Shown: positions 57,401-64,000 of the stretch, one piece after another
Numbering within the stretch: position 1 is the stretch's first letter
Layout: the number at the start of each line of letters is the position of its first letter
NCBI GenBank assembly: GCA_021229015.1
Contig: CM037777.1
Span: forward strand, 68,424,840 to 68,488,839
Direction: 5' to 3'
Origin: Solen grandis
Taxonomy: Eukaryota > Mollusca > Bivalvia > Adapedonta > Solenidae
DNA length: 64,000 nt
The notes under the pieces: generated by a model
Told to the model about the DNA's origin: nothing
Databases searched by the model: none
What the model saw: the letters and a program-made list of their open reading frames with translations, nothing else
Translations under genes and position numbers: made by a program

Positions 57401-59352
57401 ATTTTAAGCTGTAACTTTGCAGCTTAAAGGTGCACTCATGGTTTTTTAAATTCAGCCTGATCAAAAAGCTCTGCAGTGTCCGTAGCAGATAGTTTGAGCA
57501 AGTTTTCAAGCAGATGCTATTGACGTAAGCAGTGTGACAGTTTCAGAGAAAGTATTTGAAAATGAAAGTAGATCTGTTGAGAACTTGGTTGAATATTGTA
57601 TTGCATGTGGCCATTTATCAGTATCCGAGATATTAAATCATACATTTGGGGAATTTTTTAAATTTCCCCGGTTTAGGTACTGGTAATCACTGATCTGTGT
57701 TCATGGTTTTATTCATTTGTGTATCATACATAATTTTACCATTACCATAATGCGAGGGATGACTGCAAAACTGATGTATCTTCTTCATTTTCTATATGCA
57801 CTTAGAACAGTTTTACAGTCATTCCACCAAATGTGAGATAACTGGAGAATCACTAATGAGACCAGTATAACCGCTGACAAGCCTGTCTGAAACACACCTT
57901 CAGTGTGATTGGGTTTCTGTATTGTGTGTCTAGGGTTAAACGCTAAGAGTGCTGTGGTCCGGTGGTAATGTACCAGACTGTGGATCTGTAGGTTGTGGGT
58001 TCTATCCCCCTTGGGGGCAAGCATTTTCCATGACTTTCCAAGGCTTATAGTACTGGTCCAATGTAGGAACGACAGAGAAGGATACATAAGTCATAAGAAC
58101 TTGATTCCCAATCAACACTTTAAACAAAAGTTAAGAGGTAGATGAACTCATGTCTGTCTGTTGTCTCCATGCAGTGCCTTCAGTCGAGAGTGCATGAAGC
58201 GCGGCCTGGGGACAGTTGTGGTGGGATTCCCGGCTACTCCCATCATAGAGTCACGTGCACGGTTCTGTCTGTCTGCAGCGCACACCAGAGACATGGTTGA
58301 TAAGGTTTGACATCTCATGTTTTATAACCTCAATATTTAATACTAAGTAAAAAAAAAAGTTTACTAAAAAATATTTCTTTGAAACTTTTTAACCCTTTCT
58401 CTCATATAGACTCATTTTGACGCCCTCAATAGGTACCACATAAAGCCTGATCTGCAGAAAACCACAGTTAAACCTTACCAAATTTAATTACAAAATCCTC
58501 ATTTCCAGACCACTGAGGAGCAGCGAACAGCATAAAACCTGATCAGCCTGCGAGTTACTCGCAGGATGATCTGGTTTTATGTTGTTCGCATAGGTCTTTT
58601 CATGGTTTCCTCTATGAGGGAAAGGGTTAATCAGCTTTTATTGTTAGCATAATATAAATGTCCATCTTATTTGACGCACTTCACTGAAATAGGGCCTTCT
58701 ACTGATGTTAGAATTACTAGTCTTTTTAACAAGGGTTACAAAATTCAATATTATTGTGTGAAAATCATTTGCAACAATACCTTCTGTTCTTATGTTCTCT
58801 GAAACTATAAATAATTATGTATCAAAATAGCACATAACAGATGGAAACATTTCTATGTTACTACATTGTTTTCTCTTGTAAACATCTTCCTGGGGATTAA
58901 CATTCTCCTTATCCCTTTCCCTCATATATACTCATTTTGACGCACTCAAAAGGTACCACATAAAGCCTGATCTGCAGAAAACCACAGTTAAACCTTACCA
59001 AATTTAATTATAAAGTCCTCATTTCCAGACCACTAAGGAGCAGCGAACAGCATAAAACCTGATCAGCCTGCGAGTTACTCGCAGGCTGATCTGGTTTTAT
59101 GTTGTTCGCATAGGTCTTTTCATGGTTTCTTCTATGAGGGAAAGGGTTAAAATTACTTTTATTGTGATCTAACTTGTTGACATCATTGGATGGTTGAATA
59201 AGTACTACTTTTCTTGCTGTTTTCAGGCCTTACAGATTATTGATGAGGTGGGGGACCTGCTGAAGCTGAAGTACTCCAACATGCCCATCCCCCAGTGGTG
59301 CTTAGAAGACCGCGCCCACAACGACAGTAATGGCAATGATCTGAAATGCTAG
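42379..59352 (+). CDS. SPTLC2: Serine palmitoyltransferase subunit 2, C-terminal half (split gene)
   Basis: Serine palmitoyltransferase condenses L-serine with an acyl-CoA to give 3-ketosphinganine, the first step of sphingolipid synthesis at the ER membrane; SPTLC2 is its PLP-binding subunit. Coding exons: 42379-42484, 43305-43524, 44720-44846, 46188-46323 or 46404-46539, 58175-58304, 59227-59352. All have GT-AG borders and matching phases. Together they encode about 280 residues, roughly the last half of the usual 560. Landmarks are '[10 protein letters not shown]' (the Asp/His block that holds PLP), '[14 protein letters not shown]' with the Schiff-base Lys, and '[20 protein letters not shown]' near the C-terminus. 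Upstream exons are not visible in 38788-42378 or on the plus strand left of the gap. The family is very conserved, so identification is firm. The intron after the alternative exons is about 11.6 kb and loaded with mobile elements. Confidence 0.95.
43305..43524 (+). CDS. SPTLC2: SPTLC2 catalytic exon with the PLP lysine
   Basis: 220 bp; acceptor 'gtttgttttccag', donor 'gtgagg'. It encodes '[20 protein letters not shown]', '[20 protein letters not shown]', '[20 protein letters not shown]' and '[13 protein letters not shown]'. It contains the Asp and His of the 'DEAH' PLP-binding block and the Lys of 'GTFTKSFG' that forms the internal aldimine in alpha-oxoamine synthases. All key residues are intact. 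It ends on a full codon (phase 0). Confidence 0.96.
43850..44430. repeat. About 31-bp minisatellite with a three-unit higher-order repeat
   Basis: The basic unit is 'tcatgacacacctgtataag' plus 'tcattgtcattt'. From about 43968 units alternate in threes, and 'catgacacacctgtgttaag' recurs near 43968, 44061, 44156, 44249 and 44343. The higher-order period is therefore 93-95 bp. It lies in the SPTLC2 intron between the catalytic exon and the next and is interrupted at its right end by a HINE-2 insertion, after which one more unit appears (44691-44710). Confidence 0.9.
44431..44690 (+). mobile_element. HINE-2 element inserted in the minisatellite
   Basis: 260 bp. The 5' end TTAGTCTCGTACC is followed by the perfect palindrome CCGGTGTTAACACCGG (44442-44457) and 'aggggact'. 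The 3' end has 'actgttaggggactt', the perfect palindrome GTGTTGCATGCAACAC (44665-44680) and CAGTTACTTG, then TT. Left flank 'agtcattt' and right flank 'ttatttcatgacacac' rejoin to the minisatellite unit, which defines both ends and shows insertion between T residues without a clear duplication. That fits Helentron-like transposition. Confidence 0.75.
44720..44846 (+). CDS. SPTLC2: SPTLC2 exon
   Basis: 127 bp; acceptor 'catatttcag', donor 'gtaagt'. It encodes '[20 protein letters not shown]' then '[20 protein letters not shown]' and 'NE', ending with G of a split Gly codon. This matches the family segment 'HSHS..Y....PPV..QI..SM..IMG.DGT' after the catalytic lysine. The final G is completed by GC of the first alternative exon or GG of the second, giving Gly either way. 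Confidence 0.95.
46188..46323 (+). CDS. SPTLC2: SPTLC2 alternative exon, version a
   Basis: 136 bp; acceptor 'cacttttttcag', donor 'gtaagt'. It encodes (G)'[20 protein letters not shown]', '[20 protein letters not shown]' and 'PAKT', with GT left for the next exon's T. It aligns over its whole length with version b (46404-46539) at about 27 of 46 positions. Of the two it is the less like vertebrate SPTLC2: it has 'FRGQLVRKG' where b has 'FRRRLHEMG'. Start and end phases are identical to b. Splice sites and frame are intact, so it does not look like a dead duplicate. Confidence 0.9.
46404..46539 (+). CDS. SPTLC2: SPTLC2 alternative exon, version b
   Basis: 136 bp; acceptor 'tgaccttttacag', donor 'gtaagt'. 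It encodes (G)'[20 protein letters not shown]', '[20 protein letters not shown]' and 'PSKI', leaving GC for the next exon's T. It follows version a after an 80-nt intron, with the same length and the same phases. '[20 protein letters not shown]' is close to the usual SPTLC2 sequence, so this is probably the ancestral-type version. Using both a and b together (272 nt) would shift the frame, so one or the other must be chosen. Confidence 0.92.
47483..47597 (+). mobile_element. 5'-truncated copy of the SINE at 10596
   Basis: It begins at 'taactgggtgtggtatcatg' and runs to 'acatttaacccaacaaacaaa', matching the 3' half of the 10596-10898 element including the AAAC-type tail. The tRNA-like head is absent. 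It lies in the large SPTLC2 intron. Truncation at the 5' side is typical of SINE retrotransposition. Confidence 0.75.
49956..50197 (-). mobile_element. TTAA MITE (hairpin family), copy 3, reversed
   Basis: TTAA at 49956-49959 and 50194-50197; 242 bp. It lies opposite to copy 4, 107 bp away, so the two could pair as a 240-bp stem in an intronic transcript. Central arms GATCAGCCTGCGAGT and ACTCGCAGGCTGATC are intact. Confidence 0.92.
50305..50546 (+). mobile_element. TTAA MITE (hairpin family), copy 4
   Basis: TTAA at 50305-50308 and 50543-50546; 242 bp. Intact termini and central hairpin. It forms an inverted pair with copy 3. Confidence 0.92.
51546..51787 (-). mobile_element. TTAA MITE (hairpin family), copy 5, reversed
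   Basis: TTAA at 51546-51549 and 51784-51787; 242 bp. One arm of the central hairpin has a single change ('ctcgcaagctgatc'). Confidence 0.92.
51826..51941. repeat. Second TTAA-type repeat family, copy 3
   Basis: 'gagcaaacacagaagaccct' and 'tctgatctgggtctactctg' are the complementary halves, and the right end 'catatgaggtaaagggttta' ends at a TTAA (51938-51941). It shares the core 'ccctgatcagacagctcct' with 40947-41068. Confidence 0.55.
52155..53472 (+). mobile_element. Mariner-type DNA transposon, inactive
   Basis: 1318 bp with terminal inverted repeats of about 44 bp: CGAAGGTCAGTCAAAAATAA at the left, and at the right the complement of CAAGGGTCAGCGAAAAATAA. Both continue with CTGAGCCCTACCTCATAACT. 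TA flanks at 52153-52154 and 53473-53474 are the Tc1/mariner target duplication. About 1.3 kb is the usual mariner size. It sits in the SPTLC2 intron in gene orientation. The terminal repeats differ by only a few positions, so the insertion is not very old. Confidence 0.92.
52349..53396 (+). pseudogene. Mariner transposase pseudogene
   Basis: Mariner transposases cut and paste DNA at TA sites using three acidic residues. The N-terminal DNA-binding part starts '[20 protein letters not shown]' (about 52349) and continues after frame breaks as '[20 protein letters not shown]' and '[19 protein letters not shown]'. The longest open part (52780-53397) has the first catalytic Asp in 'IDETWM'. The second acidic position, normally in 'HDNA', reads 'LQNASSH', and the third, normally 'SPxDYxLF', reads 'PPNFDLF'. 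The catalytic triad is therefore lost at two of three positions. A stop (TGA near 52671) and frameshifts separate the pieces, so no active enzyme can be made. The C-terminus 'KGDYLEG' is typical of the family. Confidence 0.88.
53475..54148. other. Intron sequence, nothing recognised
   Basis: AT-rich SPTLC2 intron DNA without a convincing exon or repeat. Confidence 0.5.
54149..54350. repeat. 35-bp minisatellite
   Basis: The unit 'gatgtaacttgggatatctt' plus 'gagttgtattacatg' begins at 54149, 54184, 54219 and 54254, with a decayed unit at about 54311-54350. Units differ by one or two bases. Confidence 0.9.
54351..57943. other. Intron sequence, nothing recognised
   Basis: AT-rich part of the large SPTLC2 intron. 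Open frames below 80 codons occur but show no splice-compatible exon or domain. A short CTA/CTG-rich tract lies near 54598-54627. Confidence 0.5.
57944..58135 (+). mobile_element. tRNA-derived SINE, second family
   Basis: The head has a Pol III A box ('tggtccggtggtaat') and B box ('gggttctatcc') about 40 nt apart. The body contains 'ttttccatgactttccaagg', 'agtactggtcc' and 'acttgattcccaatca', and the end is A-rich. It differs from the 10596 SINE in both head and body. It lies about 40 bp upstream of an SPTLC2 exon. A minus-strand open frame of 100 codons across it is incidental. Confidence 0.65.
58175..58304 (+). CDS. SPTLC2: SPTLC2 exon
   Basis: 130 bp; acceptor 'tctccatgcag', donor 'gtttga'. 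The first T completes the split codon left by either alternative exon (GTT Val after a, GCT Ala after b). It encodes '[20 protein letters not shown]', '[20 protein letters not shown]' and 'VDK'. 'GFPATP..ESRARFC.SA' is strongly conserved in the family and lines the active site and dimer interface. Confidence 0.96.
58389..58630 (+). mobile_element. TTAA MITE (hairpin family), copy 6
   Basis: TTAA at 58389-58392 and 58627-58630; 242 bp; lies 84 bp after an SPTLC2 exon. The first terminus reads CCCTTTCTCTCATATAG and one hairpin arm has a change ('gcaggatgatc'). Confidence 0.92.
58909..59150 (+). mobile_element. TTAA MITE (hairpin family), copy 7
   Basis: Left flank TTAT (58909-58912), right flank TTAA (59147-59150); 242 bp. 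In the same intron as copy 6 and in the same orientation. Confidence 0.9.
59227..59352 (+). CDS. SPTLC2: SPTLC2 last coding exon
   Basis: Acceptor 'gctgttttcag'. It encodes '[20 protein letters not shown]', '[20 protein letters not shown]' and a terminal C before TAG (59350-59352). '[12 protein letters not shown]' is the conserved C-terminal helix; the tail beyond it is variable in the family. The stop codon is immediately followed by GTATAT, a weak donor-like sequence, so a splice at the stop cannot be excluded. Confidence 0.94.
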   Translation, partial: ALQIIDEVGDLLKLKYSNMPIPQWCLEDRAHNDSNGNDLKC

Positions 59353-59865
59353 GTATATCACATATTTTAAGCAGACCCTGATTAGGGTCTCCTCTGTTTG
59401 CTCATACGGTATTGTACTTCAGAATCTCCACAATCTGCATGGCAAAGATAATTCAATTGCTTCCTAAAACATGTATCATTTAAAGCTCAGTAAATTAATA
59501 TTCATGAAGTCATAAATTTGTAAATGGGTATTTATGAGGTAAAGGTATGACAGCTTATACTGATCCTGCTTGACAACAGATCTTTTTGATGTTTACAGAA
59601 AAAATTCAAATAAGTTCATTTAATCACCCAGTTGCTGCACTGGGATATGTATCAGATGATGATGGTTCAAGTAGAAGAAGAAAATGTGGGTTTGTTTTTG
59701 AGTAGTTGACCCAGCAGTCGGATGAAAATAAATTTCTAAGAAATTGTAAAGACAAATGGGATTTACTTGTAAACATTTTATAGTGAACATTGGGAAAATG
59801 CGCCTGTGGAAGGAATTAATCTCACATCTTGCATGGATCTGACTCAAAACCTCCTGGTTGACAGT
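59353..59865 (+). other. SPTLC2: Probable start of the SPTLC2 3' untranslated region
   Basis: Non-coding sequence after the stop. A possible polyadenylation signal AATAAA is at 59727-59732. A fragment of the second TTAA-type family ('gaccctgattagggtctcct', 'ctctgtttgctcatac') lies at 59370-59460. The transcript end cannot be set from sequence alone. Confidence 0.45.
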
Positions 59866-60780
59866 CAATGAATATTGTCCCTGTTCCACAGTCAATGAAT
59901 CCCTATCTCACAGTCTATGAACATCATCCATGTACCAAAAATCGATGGATATTATACCTATACCAAATTCAGTGGATATTATACCTATCTTGCGGTCCAT
60001 GAACATTATCCCTGTACCAAATTCAGTGGATATTATACCTATCTTGCAGTCCATGAACATTATCCCTGTACCAAATTCAGTGGATATTATACCAGTTCCA
60101 CAATCAATGAATAGTATCCCTGTCCCAAAGTCAGTGGATATTATCCATGTCCAACAGTCAGTGAACATTATCCCTGTCCCTCAGTCAATGAATATTAACC
60201 CTATTCCACAGTCAATGAACATTATCCTTGTCCCAAAGTCAATGGATCTTATAACTGTCCCACAGTCAATGAATATTATCCCAAACCCACAGTCATTAAA
60301 TATTATCCCTATCCCACAGTCAATGAATCAATGAACATTATCCAGATCCCAAAGTCAATGAACATAATCCCTGTACCAAACACAATGGATATTATAACTG
60401 CCTTCTAGTCATGAATATCATCCCCAACCCGCAGTCATTAAATATTATCTTATCCCACCCTTAGTCAATGAACATTATCCCTGTCCCACAGTCAAGGAAT
60501 ATTATCCCTGTCCCACAGTCAATGAATATTATACCTTTACCACAGTCATTACATATTATCCTTATCCCACAGTCATTACATATTATCCCTATCCCACAAT
60601 CAATGGATATTATCCCTGTCCTAAAGTCAATGAACATTATTCCTGTGCCAAAGTCATTGAATATTATCCCTTTCTCACAGTCTATTAACATTATCCCTGT
60701 ACCAAAGTAAATAAATATTATCCCTGTTCCACAGTCAATGAACATTATCCCAAACCCACATTCAATTAACATAATCCCCC
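59865..60780. repeat. 27-bp minisatellite downstream of SPTLC2
   Basis: Roughly 30 units of the type 'attatccctgtcccacagtc' plus 'aatgaat' repeat with variants ('ccaaagtcaatgga', 'ccacagtcattaaa'). Because the unit is a multiple of three, both strands stay open over long parts: 134 codons from 59930 on plus, 122 codons from 60829 on minus. These frames read 'NIIPVPQSM' and 'GTGIMFIDC' repeats. They start and stop within the array and have no other support. Confidence 0.9.
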
Positions 60781-62365
60781 TACAGCCTTTTTTTTTTGAC
60801 ACATACATTATGCTAGTCTTGTTACCCATTGTACAGATGAATTTTATAATGGGGTAGTTTTCATTGTTGAGAAAAAAAACAACTTTTTAAACGTAACACA
60901 GTACCATATAGCATAAAAAAGGGGCCTTTTTATGTTTAAAGCAAGCTTCATCTTTATTATAATGCTGATATTAATGCATAGAAATCATCACTTCCAGTTT
61001 GTCTGTGTGTTTGTGTTTGCATTATTCAAAAATATCTGGACCTTATAAGTTGATCTTTGCAATAATTAAAATGATAAACAATGTTTAACGAAGATTTGTA
61101 TTGTAATTTCAGCAGTGAAGGGCAGATCAACAGTGTTAGTTGATTTGTCTGTGTGTTTGAAGGAACTTGGCTTGTGTCTGACAACATTCCAAGATCTGAC
61201 TCCCTTGCACAGGGATCCACATGGTCCAATCATCACCGTAGTGTCAGGGACATCGCTGTATTCTGTATTGCTATGGCAATGGTTGATGCCGCACCGCAAC
61301 AAGCATAATCAGCCGGCTTGGGTAACCGTCTGCCTGCTTCATATTCACCATAAATCACCATGGTAACTGTGTGTATGCAAATTTTGGTGAACCTGTGATA
61401 GGGATGTATATGTTTAAATTATTTACTGACATTTTGATGTGTGATGTGGAGAATGTGTTAAAATTTATCATACAAGTTTGAAATTTATCATCCAAGTTAG
61501 AAATTTATCATACAAGTTTGAAATGAAGAAAAATCAATCATTTATTCATTGGAATATCATTTATTTTGTCATTAAATGAAAATGATTTTTCAAACAGTTC
61601 ATGTTATATTGATGTTTTGTATCACTTTATTGTTATTGAAAACATAGAATTTATTTTTGTTTATCACTCTATATGATATAATTCTGTACATGTTATAAGG
61701 GAATCAAAATACTATAAATGAGTTATTTGCAAAAAAGAAAAAAAGAAAAGCTATTTGTCCTAATTTTGACATATGTAAGAATGCACAAATGAAAGATATT
61801 CCCATACAAATGATGCTTTAGTTCTGCAGCGATTTGATCAATTATGTATACCAGTAGCTCTATTTATTAACTTTCAAGTTTTTCTGGGTACTAAGGAACA
61901 CATATGAGAATTTTTTATGAAGCTTTTTTGCTTTCTCCACAACTGTTTTTGAACTTAAAAAAATTGATGTTGTGTATCGATTTCCAGAACCTCTTTACAA
62001 ATAACAAGTGCAGATGACTATGTCAAGTAAATCAGAAAATATATGTATGTGTATGGCAGGTGAAAACAAGTGATTTGCCAGAACATTGATAAATGCATAC
62101 AAATGTAGAAATGTAGTTTTCAATAGTTACTCCAATATCAGCAATGGCTTTCTGTCTAGATGGAATCATATTTAACCATTGTTGAAGATGGTGTTCATTA
62201 TTTATATCATCATTAGACATTATCAGGCAATCTGTGATAAATCAGCTAATTTTTCTAGTACTATACACCTTGAGATTAGGTCTATCTGTTTGTACATTTG
62301 AACATTTGTGAATACATTTGCATGAAACATAGGGAGTCCACATCTAAACTTCTGGCAGTGAATTT
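60781..62365. other. SPTLC2 downstream flank, otherwise nothing recognised
   Basis: Apart from the island at 61113-61372, this AT-rich stretch shows only short frames and three copies of 'gaaatttatcatacaagttt'-like sequence near 61456-61525. Confidence 0.5.
61113..61372 (+). other. G+C-richer island, possible 3' untranslated exon
   Basis: After an acceptor-like 'ttgtaatttcag' (61101-61112), about 260 bp are richer in G+C than the surroundings, and an 83-codon frame is open (61115-61366). The peptide is not recognised. It could be an untranslated downstream exon of SPTLC2, an unrelated conserved element, or chance. Confidence 0.25.
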
Positions 62366-62598
62366 TTAACCCTTTGCAACTAAGTTATGCTCTTTTCACC
62401 ACAGGTTGTAGTAAAAAAAAACAGATCAGAGTGATCTGAAAAAAATACCACAATGCTACCTTAGTATCTTTATGGTACTGAAGAGATATGAACAGTGTAA
62501 AACCTGATCAGCCTGTGAGTTGCTTGAAAGCTCATCTGGTTTTATATTGATTGTGTAGATGACTTCCTTTGACTCCTTCTCATGTGATAAGGAATTAA
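62366..62598 (+). mobile_element. Diverged relative of the TTAA MITE (hairpin family)
   Basis: TTAACCCTTTGCAACTAAG at the left and 'tctcatgtgataaggaatta' at the right, with the conserved core 'gtgtaaaacctgatcagcct' and 'ctcatctggttttat'. Length and layout match, but many positions differ, so it is an old copy or a sister subfamily. Confidence 0.65.
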
Positions 62599-63282
62599 CT
62601 TTAACCAATGGTTCAATTTTTATCCACGTTTTTTTTAGACTTAATTGAGTATTAAGATATCCTGTTGGTCTTCATCCTTCTTAATCAATATTGATTCAAA
62701 TTAGAATTTTATATACATTAAGTAAAGATTTGAATGGTTCATTGATAATAATATTTGCCTGTAAAAGAGTGGTATGATATCGGTAAACATGACAACTTTA
62801 GAAAAGTACATGATTTAAGATGAAAGTGAATCTTACCTTAGTATGACTGTATATTGGCGGCTAATGCTGTACTATTTTTGTATAGACATAGAGCTGTTTT
62901 AAGCACCATTCCATGGCAAAGTGTTTTGGTATAATGGCTGTTATTTCACATTACATTATAAAAAAAAAAAAAACATCTGTGTACATACACTTTTTATGGT
63001 GAATATCATATTGGCCAAACACATTTCAAAGGAACAAAACCAGTTTATTATCGTTATATAAAGATTTTGATATTGTAACATATTGTTTGATATTGATATG
63101 GAAATTAACAATATTTACCAGTTTTGCACTTTCATATAAAACAATACAAAATAATTTTGCACATTAAATGTGACTTGACCAAGATGTCACCTTTGTATAT
63201 ACATAAATACATTCAGATACATATCCTTATCTCTTGACCATTGTGCTTCCTTATTCATTCTTCTTCTAACTTTATGATATTT

Positions 63283-63524
63283 TTAACCCTTTCCCTCATA
63301 TAGACTTATTTTGACGCACTCAATAGGTACCACATAAAGCCTGATCTGCAGAAAACCACAGTTAAACCTTGCCAAATTTAATTACAAAATTCTCATTTCC
63401 AGACCACTGAGGAGCAGCGAACAGCATGAAACCTGATCAGCCTGCGAGTTACTCGCAGGCTGATCTGGTTTTATGCAGTTCGCATAGGTCTTTTCATGGT
63501 GTCCTCTATGAGGGAAAGGGCTAA
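63283..63524 (+). mobile_element. TTAA MITE (hairpin family), copy 8
   Basis: TTAA at 63283-63286, and CTAA (decayed TTAA) at 63521-63524; 242 bp. Central hairpin intact. Confidence 0.92.
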
Positions 63525-64000
63525 AAATATTCTGGTTATGGAAGTAGTGTCAGATTTAAAGGGAGGTAACTGGATACACATTATCATTAAGCTTCCTGAA
63601 ACCTATTTTATTACAGATGCTCACTCACAAAATGTTCAGTAAGGACCTACAGGGTTATGTTTTTCTTCTCTGTCAGTTTATATTATGATAATTATCACAT
63701 GTTTTTTGGGGTTTTTTTTCATTATAATTTCCTATCATGTCCAATACTTCTGGCATAATGTCTTTTCATGCATTATTTTGAGAGGATTACTTGTATTTTT
63801 TGACATGGTGAGATTGTAAGTATTCAGAAAACAAACAAAATTTTAAGTTTCAAGTGAAATACTGGTACATATGTTGATAGAAATTGTTTAAAAGCACTTG
63901 CATATCATGGCTGTTACCTAACTATTGTATGTACACAAATTGACTGGGTCCTGCTTGAACTCGAACATTTGTTTTTTATTTTATACACATTTGTTTTGTC

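Noticed and set aside
57785..58087. 100-codon minus-strand open frame
   Set aside because: It covers the reverse complement of a SINE; similar frames occur by chance in such elements.
59930..60829. 134- and 122-codon repeat proteins on opposite strands
   Set aside because: Both are consequences of a 27-bp tandem repeat lacking stops. They begin and end inside the array.

Overview
The window is nuclear DNA from an animal, most likely a bivalve mollusc. The evidence is a spliced gene with GT-AG introns, an AT-rich background, tRNA-derived SINEs, a mariner relic, a DIRS-type retroelement with an SGNH hydrolase, and interspersed repeats of kinds I associate with bivalve genomes. I cannot name the species. 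A run of 100 N (38688-38787) splits the window into two very different halves.

Left half (1-38687): no host gene is recognisable. About 25 kb (1-17293 and 23190-31389) consists of adjoining or nested non-autonomous Helitron-like elements of the Helentron/HINE type, called HINE-1 here. A complete copy has a 5' hairpin holding a 12-bp subterminal inverted repeat (AGGACTTTCTGC), a tandem array of 3 to 8 monomers of about 450 bp, a short 3' module, the complementary repeat GCAGAAAGTCCT, a short hairpin and a terminal CTAG followed by T. I recognise about 44 monomers in three sequence classes. Each carries several TGACGTCA palindromes (consensus cAMP response elements), mostly in doublets or triplets exactly 10 bp apart. 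On the minus strand most carry a pair of boxes resembling a tRNA-type RNA polymerase III promoter. No transposition protein is encoded. Between and inside these elements lie a SINE, a second HINE-type family, two MITE-like elements, a non-LTR retrotransposon remnant and other old repeats. At 33.2-37.2 kb a decayed DIRS/Ngaro-type retrotransposon lies on the minus strand.

Right half (38788-64000): this holds the 3' half of SPTLC2 (serine palmitoyltransferase subunit 2) on the plus strand. Its exons are at 42379-42484, 43305-43524, 44720-44846, then two alternative exons 46188-46323 and 46404-46539, then 58175-58304 and 59227-59352 (stop). The two alternative exons are both 136 bp, have the same phases, encode homologous but only about 59% identical peptides and are 80 nt apart. 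They look like mutually exclusive exons, since joining both would break the frame. Introns and 3' flank hold eight clear copies and one diverged relative of a 242-bp TTAA-flanked MITE with a very long internal hairpin, a second TTAA-type repeat family, a mariner relic, minisatellites of about 31, 35 and 27 bp, a second-family HINE inserted into one minisatellite, and SINE copies.

The main observations are the SPTLC2 exon pair, the satellite-bearing HINE arrays with phased CRE palindromes and possible Pol III boxes, and the sharp change of repeat content across the gap.
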